DNA of 64,000 nt from Falsiroseomonas tokyonensis (GTDB taxonomy: Bacteria > Pseudomonadota > Alphaproteobacteria > Acetobacterales > Acetobacteraceae), in contig NZ_JAFNJS010000010.1 in NCBI RefSeq assembly GCF_019024325.1, forward strand, positions 104,709 through 168,708, read 5' to 3'. A program made the position numbers and the translations under genes. This document shows positions 43,692 to 52,185 of this stretch, one piece after another (position 1 is the first letter of the stretch; every line of letters starts with the position of its first letter). Below the pieces are notes generated by a model that saw only the letters and a program-made list of their open reading frames with translations, was not told where the DNA came from and ran no database searches.

Positions 43692-45092
43692 ATGTCGTCG
43701 TCAGACCCCTTCGCTTCCGTTCCGGACACTGGATTGGAAGGCAGCCTGCCCGGTGGCATGCCGCTGGAAAGCTGCACCGGGCCGCATTCCCAGCCGGGGC
43801 GTGTTGCGGGGGCCCGCCCTGGACCGCGCCGCTTCCTCTTCCTGCAGGGCCCGATCAGCCCGGTCTTCGCCGAGGTGGCGGCCGGGCTGGCGCAGCTGGG
43901 GCATGAGGTGCACCGCATCAACCTCTCGCTCGGCGACCGGCTGTTCTGGCAGCAGCAGCCCGGCCTGCGGAAGGCGGTGGATTTCCGGGACCGGGAGAGC
44001 GCCTGGCCGGAGTTCATCGGCAGCTACCTGGACCAGCACGGCATCACCGATATTCTGCTGCTGGGGGAACAGCGCGACTACCATCGCGCCGCGATCGCCG
44101 CGTCGCATCAGCGCGGCATCGCGGTGGCGGTGACGGATTTCGGCTATTTCCGGCCAGACTGGGTGACGCTGGAGCGGGACGGGATGGGCGGCGACAGCCA
44201 TTTCCCGCGCGACCCGGCGGCCATTCGCGCCCTGGCCGCTGGCCTGCCGCCGGCCGACCTGAACGAGCGCTATCGCGACGACTTCCGCCTGCAGGCCATG
44301 TGGGACGTGGCCTATCACCTGGCGAACCTGGCGCCCTGGCCCTTCCCGCATTACCGCAGCCACCAGCTGCATCACCCGGTCACCACCTATTTCGGCATCG
44401 CCCGGCGGCTGCTGCGCCGGCGCGCGGAATATGCCGAGGGCGAGCGCGCCCTGGCCCGCATCGGGGACGCGCCCTTCTGGCTTTTTGCCATGCAGATGGA
44501 GACCGATTTCTCGGTCCGCGCCTATTCGCCCTATCCCGACCTCGATACGCCGATCGCGGAGGTGCTGGACAGCTTCGCCCGGATGGCGCCGGCGGCGGCG
44601 CATCTGCTGGTGAAGGTGCATCCGCTGGACCCCTGCGTGAAACGCTGGCCCCGCCGGGTGGCGGCCATGGCGGCGCGGGCGGGCGTCAGTGGCCGGGTGC
44701 ATGTGGCGCATCACGGCGCGCTGGACGCCATGCTGCAGCGGGCGCGCGGGCTGATCACCATCAACAGCACGGTGGGGCTGCGGGCACTGGCGCTGGGCCG
44801 GCCGGCCAAGGCGCTGGGACAGGCGGTGTGGAACGTGCCCGGCCTCGCGCATCAGGGGCCGCTCGACCGCTTCTGGGCGGAGGCGATGCTGCCCGACCTG
44901 GAGCTGCGCGATGCCTTCCTGGCTGCGCTGCAGGGCACGACGCAGCTGCGCGGTGTGTTCTACGGGCGGGAGGGCCGGGTGGCGGCGGTGCAGGCCATCG
45001 TCCAGGCGCTGCATGCCGACAAGGTCGGCCCGCGCCTGCCGGAAGCCGCGCCCGGACTGCGCGACGCGGGGGCATCGCAGGCGGCGGGCTGA
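43692..45092 (+). CDS. kpsS: KpsS-like capsule polysaccharide biosynthesis protein
   Basis: A 466-residue cytoplasmic glycosyltransferase-type protein. FLFLQGPISPVFAEVAAGLA and HRINLSLGDRLFWQQQ are diagnostic of KpsS/RkpJ. Further on are the WLFAMQMETDFSVR, LVKVHPLDP and GLITINSTVGLRALALG stretches that recall the Kdo-transferase active site. In E. coli KpsS adds the first beta-Kdo to a lipid acceptor. About 60 N-terminal residues look disordered. Two starts are possible: GTG 43617, overlapping the GNAT stop, or ATG 43692 behind a promoter-like sequence. The shorter form was chosen. Confidence 0.88.
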   Translation: MSSSDPFASVPDTGLEGSLPGGMPLESCTGPHSQPGRVAGARPGPRRFLFLQGPISPVFAEVAAGLAQLGHEVHRINLSLGDRLFWQQQPGLRKAVDFRDRESAWPEFIGSYLDQHGITDILLLGEQRDYHRAAIAASHQRGIAVAVTDFGYFRPDWVTLERDGMGGDSHFPRDPAAIRALAAGLPPADLNERYRDDFRLQAMWDVAYHLANLAPWPFPHYRSHQLHHPVTTYFGIARRLLRRRAEYAEGERALARIGDAPFWLFAMQMETDFSVRAYSPYPDLDTPIAEVLDSFARMAPAAAHLLVKVHPLDPCVKRWPRRVAAMAARAGVSGRVHVAHHGALDAMLQRARGLITINSTVGLRALALGRPAKALGQAVWNVPGLAHQGPLDRFWAEAMLPDLELRDAFLAALQGTTQLRGVFYGREGRVAAVQAIVQALHADKVGPRLPEAAPGLRDAGASQAAG

Positions 45093-45198
45093 GGCGCCAC
45101 CGCGCCCCGCGAAGCCGGAGGTTTACGCGCGCGCGCCCATCTCGTTACTGTTTCGCGACGGGGCCGAAGAGCCCTGGCGGGATGGGAAGGAGGGTCGC

Positions 45199-46161
45199 AT
45201 GCACATCTCACGACGCAGCCTGATGGCCACGGTGGCGGTGCCCGGGGTGTCCCTGGCGCAGGGCCGCTGGCCGAACCAGCCGGTGCGCTTCATCACGCCC
45301 TTCGCCCCCGGCGGCGGGGTGGATACGCTGGTGCGGCTGGTCTGCGCCAAGCTGGGCGAGCTGTCCGGCCAGTCCTTCGTGGTGGAAAACCGTGCGGGCG
45401 CGGGCGGCAATATCGGCATGACGGCGATCGCGCGCTCACCGGCCGATGGCACGGTGATCGGGCTGGGCTCCGTCTCCTCCCTCGCGATCTCGCCGACGCT
45501 GCGGCCCAACATGGCCTTCGATGTGGAGCGGGACTTCACCTATGTCGGCGGGCTGTGGCAGCTGCCGAACCTGTTGATCGTCAACAAGGACGTGCCGGCG
45601 CAGACGGTGCCGGAGCTGATCGCGCTGATCCGCGCCAATCCCGGCCGCTATACCTTCGCCAGCCCCGGCTCCGGCACCACCGTCCATTTGGCGGGCGAGA
45701 TGTTCAAGCAGATGGCCGGGCTGGACATGGTGCATGTGCCCTATCGCGGCGGCGCGGCGGCGCAGCTGGATGTGCAGGCCGGGCGCGTGCACATGATCTT
45801 CGACAATATCCCGCAGAGCCTGGCCAGCGCGCGCGGCGGCCAGGCCCGGGCGCTGGCGGTCACCGGCCTGGAACGCAGCCCGCAGGCGCCGGAGGTTCCG
45901 ACCATGGCGGAATTCCTGCCGGGCTTCGAGCTGACCTCCTGGGCCGGGATCGTCGCCCCGGCGGCGCTGCCGCGGGCCATGGTGGAGCGGCTGGCGGAGC
46001 TGACGCGCCAGGCGCTGGCCAGCCGCGACCTGCAGGCGAAATTCGCCGAGAATGGCGCGACCCCCTGGCCGATGGGGCCGGAGGCGCTGTTCGACTTCCG
46101 CAGGGCCAGCGCCGCCCAGCTCGCCCCGGTGATCCGCGCCTCGGGCGCCGTGGTGGAATAA
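45199..46161 (+). CDS. TctC/Bug-family periplasmic receptor inside the capsule locus
   Basis: A 320-residue TTT-family binding protein. The signal starts HISRRSLMATVAVPGVSLA, with a twin-arginine-like RR. The mature protein begins RWPNQPVRFITPFAPGGGVD, followed by VVENRAGAGGNIGMTAIAR and [26 protein letters not shown] precedes the ATG by 5 bases. It sits between the kpsS-like gene and the convergent SDR gene but has no clear part in capsule synthesis. It may be an insertion into the locus, or a receptor of general use. Confidence 0.9.
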   Translation: MHISRRSLMATVAVPGVSLAQGRWPNQPVRFITPFAPGGGVDTLVRLVCAKLGELSGQSFVVENRAGAGGNIGMTAIARSPADGTVIGLGSVSSLAISPTLRPNMAFDVERDFTYVGGLWQLPNLLIVNKDVPAQTVPELIALIRANPGRYTFASPGSGTTVHLAGEMFKQMAGLDMVHVPYRGGAAAQLDVQAGRVHMIFDNIPQSLASARGGQARALAVTGLERSPQAPEVPTMAEFLPGFELTSWAGIVAPAALPRAMVERLAELTRQALASRDLQAKFAENGATPWPMGPEALFDFRRASAAQLAPVIRASGAVVE

Positions 46162-46167
46162 TGGAGG

Positions 46168-46938
46168 TCAGCCCTCCGGGCTGACCCGAAAGCGCATGCG
46201 CCGCACCGCCCAGTCGCCCAGCCGGGGCGGCAGCAACCCCAGAAGCCGCAGGCCGAGCGCCAAGGCCCAGGGGAAGGCGGCGCGCGGCGCGCCGGCGGCG
46301 AGCGCGCGGTGCACGCGATCCGCGGCCTCGTCCTGGCTGAGCACGAGCATCCGCCGGCCGTGGAAGCGCGCGCCCATGGCGCTGTCGAAGAAGCCCGGCG
46401 TCACCACCGTCACCCGGATGCCGGCCGGGCCGAGCTGGGCGCGCAGCGCCTCTCCCCATCCGATCAACCCTGCCTTGCTGGCGCAATAGCCTGGAAAATC
46501 CGGCAGGCCGCGCAGCCCGGCGACGGAGGCGATGAGCCCGATGCGCCCCGCCCGCCGCGCCCGCATCCCCGGCAGCAGCGGGCCGACCAGGTTGATGGCG
46601 CCGATCAGGTTCACCGCCACCTGCCGCGCCGCCGCCGCCGCATCCTCCGGCGTGCCATCCGGCGTGGTGCCGGCGGAGGTGCCGGCATTGGCGATGACGA
46701 GATCGACCGGCCCTGCGGCCTCGAAGGCCGAAAGGGCGGCGGCCAGCGTCGCCGCCTCGGTCACGTCGCAGGCCAGGGTGGTCACGGTGGCGCCGCGCGC
46801 GCGGCAGGCCTCCGCCACAGCCTCCAGCGCCGCGGCGCTGCGGGCGGTGAGCAGCAGGCGGGTGCCGGGCGCGGCCTGGCGCAGCGCCAGCGCGGCGCCG
46901 AGCCCGCGGGAGGCGCCGGAGATGACCACGCCCGTCAT
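46168..46938 (-). CDS. SDR-family reductase, RkpH / 3-ketosphinganine reductase-like
   Basis: A 256-residue SDR. The cofactor loop is ISGASRGLGAALAL, the catalytic serine is in IGLIASVAGLRG and the tyrosine-lysine pair in YCASKAGLIGW. Unlike FabG, it has a hydrophobic Pro/Leu-rich C-terminus (FPWALALGLRLLGLLPPRLG) that could attach it to the membrane, as in lipid-acting SDRs such as 3-ketosphinganine reductase. Its ATG overlaps the kpsC-like stop (ATGA). The likely substrate is the 3-keto amine made by the PKS and oxoamine synthase. A general aldehyde or ketone reductase is the alternative. Confidence 0.82.
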   Translation of the reverse strand: MTGVVISGASRGLGAALALRQAAPGTRLLLTARSAAALEAVAEACRARGATVTTLACDVTEAATLAAALSAFEAAGPVDLVIANAGTSAGTTPDGTPEDAAAAARQVAVNLIGAINLVGPLLPGMRARRAGRIGLIASVAGLRGLPDFPGYCASKAGLIGWGEALRAQLGPAGIRVTVVTPGFFDSAMGARFHGRRMLVLSQDEAADRVHRALAAGAPRAAFPWALALGLRLLGLLPPRLGDWAVRRMRFRVSPEG

Positions 46939-48815
46939 CGCCAGCCCCGCATCCAGGCGATGGCGCGGGTGACGAAGCCCTGGGCGGCGCGCAGCCGGGC
47001 GCGGCGGCCGGGAGGAAACAGGTCGGGGCGGTCCATGCGGTCCAGCAGCACCTCCGGCGGGCAGGGCAGCAGGGTGAGGGGGTCGATGCAGCGCGGATAG
47101 AGGATCAGCGCCCCGGCCACCAGCTCGTCCAAGGTCAGGCGGCGGGTCCTGGGTGGTGTCGCAACCGGGCCGTGGTCGGTGGTCAGGCCCCAGCCGGCAT
47201 AGAAGGGCGTACCCCAGCAGGTCACGGGCAGGCCGCGCAGCAGCGCCTCGAAGCCGGTGAGGGAGGTGATGGTATGGACCTCGTCCACCAGCCCGAAGAG
47301 CGGCGCCATGGGCGCGCTGCGCAGCACCTGGTCCGCCACGCCGTCCAGCTCCGCGGCGGCGATGCGGCCGCGGCGGAAGCCGGCCTCGATATCCGGGTGC
47401 GGCTTGTAGATCAGCCAGGCCTCCGGCGCCGCCGCGCGTACCGCGCGCAAAAGGTCCAGGTTGCGGCGGATGGCGCCGGCGCCCTGGCGGATGGAGGCAT
47501 CGTCCTCCACCTGGCCCGGCACCAGGATGCGGCGCCGGCCGGGCGGGGCGCCGATGGCGGGCACCGCGCCGCCCAGATTGTACTTGGTGACCCCGCGCGC
47601 CACCACGGCCCGGCGCAGCGCCCGGGCGCGGGCCAGCAGCGCCGGCGGGAAGGTCTCGGTTGCCAGCAGCCGCGCCAGGTCGCTCTCCCGCCCCGGATCG
47701 TAATAGGGGCCATGCTGGTCCAGCGCGAAGGAGGCGCCGGCCCGAAAAGCGGCGCCGAGGCCGGCGGAGCGGATGAAGCCATCCTCCAGCCAGGCCAGGG
47801 GCACACCGGCCGCGGCGCAGCGCGCCGGCAGGTCCTCCGGCGCGCTGGCGGACCAGGCCAGCAGCGCGCCGCCCCGGGCCTTTGCCAGTGTGATGGCCCG
47901 CGCCGGGCTGCCCGCGAATGCGGGTGGGGGGCTGGCGGAGGCGAGCAAATCGCGCAGCCGCTCGCGCTTGTAGGGGTGCACGCCGAGGCAGGCGGCGATG
48001 CCGCGCGACTCCGCCTCCCGCTCCCGCCACAGCGCCAGCAGGTCCAGCGCCGCCTCGATGGTGCAGGGCTGGCCGCTGAAGGGGTCGGCGGCGCGGGTTG
48101 CGGCGAGGATCGCGGCCCAGATGGCGGTGGGGTCGGCGCCGTCCAGCGGGCCATCGGCCAGCGGCACCCCGGCGGCCAGGGCCAGCAAGGCGAGGTCGCG
48201 GCTGGCGCCGTGCAGCGGCAGGCGGGTGTCGAGCAGCCGCCAGGGGTCCGGGGCCGGCAGGCTGCCGGGCAGCACCGGCGCGCCCAGGGCGAAGGGATCG
48301 CGCAGCAGCAGCGGCTCGGCCTGCGCAGCCTGAAGGCGGCGCAGCCTGGCCTCGGCCGCTTCCTTCTGCCGCGGGTCGCAGGGGTCGAGCAGGATGCAGC
48401 GGGCCTGGCCGGTGGCCAGCGGCAGGTCCGGCAGGCCCGGCGGTGCGCCGAGCCGTCCTTCGACCATCGTGGCCATCACTGCGCGCGCCAGGGCAAGGTC
48501 CGGCTGGGCGGGCGGCGCAGCCAGGGCGTCGGCGACCGGGTCCGGACCCGCGCCGACCACCAGCAGCACCGGCACCTGCCGCGTGCCCAGGCGGGGCGGG
48601 CGGAAGGGGCCGGGCGTATAGCGCAGCTGGGCCGGCCCGGGCGCGCCGACGGGCAGCGCCGCGACCGATTCCGTCTCCGCCGCTTCGGCCATCCAGTGAC
48701 CGGGGAAGAAGGCCGGCAGATGCGGCAGGGCCGCAAGCTGCGCGGGGTCCAGCCGCAGCAGCGGCGGCAGGGCCGGCGGGGGCGAGCCGCCTCCATCTTG
48801 CACAGGTCGCTGCAT
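46935..48815 (-). CDS. kpsC: KpsC-like capsule polysaccharide (Kdo-transferase-type) protein
   Basis: A 626-residue protein. The C-terminal half (about 260-600) is a clear KpsC module: DPFSGQPCTIEAALDLLALW, LEDGFIRSAGLGAAF, LDQHGPYYD, LVPGQVEDDASIRQG, LIYKPHPDIEAG and TPFYAGWGLT. E. coli KpsC (about 675 residues) has two such modules that alternate Kdo linkages. Here residues 1-255 lack the expected first-module motifs and look like a diverged or replaced domain. The start at 48815 lacks a Shine-Dalgarno sequence and could lie further in. It is divergent from the exporter genes and coupled to the SDR gene. Confidence 0.88.
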   Translation of the reverse strand: MQRPVQDGGGSPPPALPPLLRLDPAQLAALPHLPAFFPGHWMAEAAETESVAALPVGAPGPAQLRYTPGPFRPPRLGTRQVPVLLVVGAGPDPVADALAAPPAQPDLALARAVMATMVEGRLGAPPGLPDLPLATGQARCILLDPCDPRQKEAAEARLRRLQAAQAEPLLLRDPFALGAPVLPGSLPAPDPWRLLDTRLPLHGASRDLALLALAAGVPLADGPLDGADPTAIWAAILAATRAADPFSGQPCTIEAALDLLALWREREAESRGIAACLGVHPYKRERLRDLLASASPPPAFAGSPARAITLAKARGGALLAWSASAPEDLPARCAAAGVPLAWLEDGFIRSAGLGAAFRAGASFALDQHGPYYDPGRESDLARLLATETFPPALLARARALRRAVVARGVTKYNLGGAVPAIGAPPGRRRILVPGQVEDDASIRQGAGAIRRNLDLLRAVRAAAPEAWLIYKPHPDIEAGFRRGRIAAAELDGVADQVLRSAPMAPLFGLVDEVHTITSLTGFEALLRGLPVTCWGTPFYAGWGLTTDHGPVATPPRTRRLTLDELVAGALILYPRCIDPLTLLPCPPEVLLDRMDRPDLFPPGRRARLRAAQGFVTRAIAWMRGWR

Positions 48816-48863
48816 GTTTTTGCATTTTGCCTAAGCGCTGCCGTTCGGCTAGTGTGCCACGCC

Positions 48864-49283
48864 ATGATGCATCGCAAACAGGCCCCGGCCCTGCCGGCTG
48901 GCTCCCCTCGCGGTCGACTGCCGCTGCGCGCCTCGGTTGCGCTGCTGGGGCTGATCGCCCTGGCGGGATGTTCCCGCGGCGTGGGGGAGGGGCTGTTCTC
49001 AGGCCCCGCCGCGGCGCCTGCAAGCGCGCCGGCCTCGACCGATCCGGTGGTGATCTTCGCCGGCCAGGCGGCGCCCGGCACCTCGCAGCGGATCGCGCTG
49101 CCGGATGGCCAGACCGCGCAGGTTCGCGTGGTGCGGGCCTATAACGCCGCCAGCGGGCGAGAGTGCCGCGAACTTCTGGTGGGATCCGGCATGGTCGAAC
49201 GCTCCCGCCTGGTCTGCGCCGTACCGGGTGGGTGGGTCGAGGCCCGGCCGCTGCTGCGGGGCGGCGGGGCCGCAAGGCCGTGA
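48864..49283 (+). CDS. Small lipoprotein at the head of the capsule export operon
   Basis: A 139-residue predicted lipoprotein. Signal and lipobox LLGLIALAGCSRG put the lipidated cysteine near residue 36. An Ala/Pro-rich linker follows. The C-terminal domain (QTAQVRVVRAYNAASGRECR to RLVCAVPGGWVEARP) has two cysteines and resembles the tail of small outer-membrane surface antigens. The stop overlaps the kpsM GTG (GTGA), so it is translated with the exporter and may help place or anchor the capsule machinery. The exact function is not recognised. Confidence 0.72.
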   Translation: MMHRKQAPALPAGSPRGRLPLRASVALLGLIALAGCSRGVGEGLFSGPAAAPASAPASTDPVVIFAGQAAPGTSQRIALPDGQTAQVRVVRAYNAASGRECRELLVGSGMVERSRLVCAVPGGWVEARPLLRGGGAARP

Positions 49284-50119
49284 GTGCCGCCACCGGCGGC
49301 TCCGGCGGCCTGCCGGGTGATCTGCCGGAGCGCAGGAGCGAGTTCTACCGAACCCTGGAAGGCCTGCGGGTGCAGGGCCGGGTAATACACGCCCTGCTGC
49401 TGCGGGAACTGCAGACGCGTTTCGGGCGCGGCCATCTGGGCTTCCTCTGGCTGTTCCTGGAGCCGCTGCTCCTGGCGGGCGTGATCGGCCTGCTGAAATC
49501 GCTGATGCAGTCGCGCGAGATGGGCAATGTGCCGCCCTTCCTCTTCGTCGTGGTCGGCTACGCGCCCTACTTCGCCTTTCGCGCGATCATCAACCGCGCC
49601 ACCACGGCCTTCCAGGCCAATATGACGCTGATGTACCACCGCCAGGTGCGGCTGCTGGACATCATGCTGGCGCGCAACCTGCTGGAGATGGGTGCGGTGA
49701 CCTGCGTGCTCGTCATCGTGCTGGCAGGTACGGCCTGGATCACGGACTTCAGCCCGTATGATCTGCCGACCATGGTCTTCGCGCTGCTGCTGATGTTCGC
49801 CTTCGCCAATGGCCTGGGCCTGCTGGTCGCGGCGGGCGCCGCGCGGTGGGAGGTGGTGGACCGCATCGTCCACCCGCTGACCTATATCGCGCTGCCCTTC
49901 TCCGGCGCGCTATTCGCCCTGCATTTCCTGCCGGCCAGATGGCGGGAGATCCTGCTGTGGAACCCCCAGGCCAATATCCATGAGATGCTGCGCGACGGCA
50001 TGTTCGGGGACCAGATACCGGCCTATTACGACCTGACCTATGTCATCGGCTGGGTCGTGATCGTGAACCTGCTCGGCATGGCCGCCGTGCGGGCCGTGCG
50101 CGCCAAGCTCGAGTTCTAG
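49280..50119 (+). CDS. kpsM: Capsule ABC exporter permease, KpsM-like
   Basis: A 279-residue ABC-2 permease. About six membrane segments follow a cytoplasmic N-terminus: FLWLFLEPLLLAGVIGLL, PFLFVVVGYAPYFAF, VTCVLVIVLAGTAW, MVFALLLMFAFANGLGLLV, YIALPFSGALFALHFLP and VIGWVVIVNLLGMAAV. ELQTRFGRGHLGFLWLF is the typical KpsM entry. It forms the inner-membrane channel with KpsT. The GTG overlaps the lipoprotein stop. Confidence 0.94.
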   Translation: MSAATGGSGGLPGDLPERRSEFYRTLEGLRVQGRVIHALLLRELQTRFGRGHLGFLWLFLEPLLLAGVIGLLKSLMQSREMGNVPPFLFVVVGYAPYFAFRAIINRATTAFQANMTLMYHRQVRLLDIMLARNLLEMGAVTCVLVIVLAGTAWITDFSPYDLPTMVFALLLMFAFANGLGLLVAAGAARWEVVDRIVHPLTYIALPFSGALFALHFLPARWREILLWNPQANIHEMLRDGMFGDQIPAYYDLTYVIGWVVIVNLLGMAAVRAVRAKLEF

Positions 50120-50132
50120 GGGAAGCGGGGCG

Positions 50133-50783
50133 ATGATCTACTTCGACCGCGTCTCCAAGCACTACGATCTGCGCGGCGGCGGCAAGAAGCATGTGCTGCG
50201 CAATGTCTCCGGCATCATCCGGCCGGGCGATGCGCTGGGCATCCTCGGCCGCAACGGCGCCGGCAAGTCCACCCTGGTGCGCATGCTGGCCGGCGTCGAG
50301 CATCCGAATTCCGGCCGGATCGAACGGCGCATGACCGTGTCCTGGCCGCTGGCGCATGGGGTCGGGCTGCAGAACTCGATGTCGGGCGCTGACAATGCCC
50401 GTTTCATCGCCCGCATCTACAATCAGCCGATCAAGAAGGTGCTCGATTTCGTCGAGGACTTTGCCGAACTTGGGCCCTATATGGACATGCCGGCCAAGAC
50501 CTATTCGGTCGGCATGATGGGCCGGCTGCTGCTCGGCCTGTCCTTCGCGGTGGATTTCGACTGCTACCTGATCGACGAGGTGACGGCGACCGGCGACCAG
50601 CGCTTCGTGGCGCGGGCCCAGGCGCTGCTGGCCGAAAAAACCCGCGGCCGCTCCCTGGTGCTGGTCAGCCACGTCCCGGAACACCTGAAAATGTATTGCC
50701 GCACTGCAGCGGTGCTGAATGAAGGCAGCCTGACCTTCTTCGAGGATGTCGATGAAGCTGTCGCCACCTATAAGGCCCTCTGA
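50133..50783 (+). CDS. kpsT: Capsule ABC exporter ATPase, KpsT-like
   Basis: A 216-residue ATPase. Walker A is LGRNGAGKSTLVRML. The signature is the KpsT form TYSVGMMGRLLLGLSFAVDF rather than LSGGQ. Walker B is YLIDEVTATGD and the switch histidine is in VLVSHVPEHLK. It energises export of the lipid-linked polysaccharide through KpsM. A GGGGAAGCGGGG stretch precedes the ATG. The 3' end overlaps the kpsE-like gene. Confidence 0.95.
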   Translation: MIYFDRVSKHYDLRGGGKKHVLRNVSGIIRPGDALGILGRNGAGKSTLVRMLAGVEHPNSGRIERRMTVSWPLAHGVGLQNSMSGADNARFIARIYNQPIKKVLDFVEDFAELGPYMDMPAKTYSVGMMGRLLLGLSFAVDFDCYLIDEVTATGDQRFVARAQALLAEKTRGRSLVLVSHVPEHLKMYCRTAAVLNEGSLTFFEDVDEAVATYKAL

Positions 50784-51963
50784 GGCTGTCTCCACCACCA
50801 CGGGCGTCGAGGCGCCGCCGCGGCCGCGAGTCCAGCCGCGACCAAGCCTTCTCGCGCGGCTGCGGCCGAAGAGCGGGATGGGGTGGTATGTGCTGCTCGT
50901 CCTGCTACCGACCGCGCTGGTCGGACTCTACTACGCGACCTATGCGGCCGACATGTACGAGGCGGAGGCCCGCATCCTGGTGCGGGGCCGGCCGGGCGCG
51001 AACGCGTCCGGCGCCGGCGGCATCGCCAGCATCCTCGGCGCCTCGGCCGGCTCGCTGCGCACGGGTGCGGAGGAGGCGCAGGCCGTCACCTCCTTCATCG
51101 ACAGCCTGGATGCGGTGAACGGGCTCGGCCGCCAGCTGGACCTCGCCGAGATCTGGCGCCGCCCCGAGGCGGACCGGATCTCCCGCCTCTGGTACGAGAA
51201 CCCCGAGGCCGAAAGGCTGCTGCGCTACTATCGGCGCCGGGTGACGGTGGAATACGACCTCGAGACCGGCCTGATCACCCTGAAGGTCCTGGCCTACCGA
51301 CCCGAGGATTCCAAGGCGATCGCCGAGGCGCTGCTCAGCCTGTCCGAGGAGCTGGTGAACCGCTTCTCCGCCCGCACCTCGCAGGACACGCTGCGGGTGG
51401 GCCGGGAGGAGGTGCAGATTGCGGAACGCCGGGTCATCGCGGCGCGCGAGGCGCTGACCGCCTTCCGCGAGCGCGAGCAGACGCTCGACCCGACCGCCGC
51501 CGCAGGCACGGCCGTCGAGACCATCGGGCGGCTGGAGGGCGTGCTGGCGCAGACGCGCGCGGAACTGCAGGAAAAGCAGGCCTTCATGCGGCGCGACAAT
51601 CCGCAGATCCAGGTGCTGCAGAACCGCATCGCGGCGCTGCAGGCGCAGATCGCCGTGGAGCGCGCCAGGCGCACCCGGGGTGAGGAAAACCTGACGCAGC
51701 AGCTTTCGGGCTATGAGCGACTGACGCTGGAGCGCGAATTCGCCGAGCGGGTCTATGCCTCCGCCATCGGCTCGCTGGAGGCGGCCCGGGCCGATGCCCA
51801 GCGCCAGCAGGTCTTCCTGATGCGCGTGGTGGAGCCCAACCTGGCGGAACGCGCGACCTTCCCGAAGGCCATGTTCAACACCGTCACGCTGCTGGTGGCG
51901 CTGACTGTGCTCTTTGCCATTGGCTGGCTGATCATGGCCGGCGCGCGGGAACATGCGAGCTGA
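50752..51963 (+). CDS. kpsE: Capsule export inner-membrane/periplasmic protein, KpsE-like (PCP-3)
   Basis: A 403-residue polysaccharide co-polymerase-type protein. One membrane helix near residues 45-65 (WYVLLVLLPTALVGLYYAT), a large periplasmic coiled-coil domain (EEVQIAERRVIAAREALTAF to NRIAALQAQIAVERARR), and a second helix near the C-terminus (VTLLVALTVLFAIGWLIMAG). It links the KpsMT channel to the outer-membrane KpsD pore. The ATG at 50752 has GAGG 6 bases upstream, while the ATG at 50746 directly abuts that box. It overlaps kpsT by 32 bases. Confidence 0.92.
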   Translation: MKLSPPIRPSEAVSTTTGVEAPPRPRVQPRPSLLARLRPKSGMGWYVLLVLLPTALVGLYYATYAADMYEAEARILVRGRPGANASGAGGIASILGASAGSLRTGAEEAQAVTSFIDSLDAVNGLGRQLDLAEIWRRPEADRISRLWYENPEAERLLRYYRRRVTVEYDLETGLITLKVLAYRPEDSKAIAEALLSLSEELVNRFSARTSQDTLRVGREEVQIAERRVIAAREALTAFREREQTLDPTAAAGTAVETIGRLEGVLAQTRAELQEKQAFMRRDNPQIQVLQNRIAALQAQIAVERARRTRGEENLTQQLSGYERLTLEREFAERVYASAIGSLEAARADAQRQQVFLMRVVEPNLAERATFPKAMFNTVTLLVALTVLFAIGWLIMAGAREHAS

Positions 51964-51996
51964 CCAGGCCAGGCTGAAGCCGGCCCGCTGACCAAG

Positions 51997-52030
51997 GCGG
52001 GCCGGGCCTCGGCCCACCCGCCCGGCCCGC
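51997..52030 (+). terminator. 11-bp perfect stem after the kpsE-like gene
   Basis: GCGGGCCGGGC (51997-52007) pairs with GCCCGGCCCGC (52020-52030) around a 12-base loop. It lies 34 bases after the kpsE stop in the 222-base gap before kpsD. No T-run follows, so it may attenuate rather than stop transcription. Confidence 0.5.
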
Positions 52031-52185
52031 GCGATGCGCGCGGCGCCGCCGGGTGATGACCCGCTGCAACAGCTTGCGGGCAATCCTTCGCTGCCAGCCT
52101 CAACAGCATGGCATTTTGCGCCAGGACAGGACAATTTCACGCCGGCCAGCGGTTTGCCGGCCCCAGCTTCCGGATCGCGCCCGAC

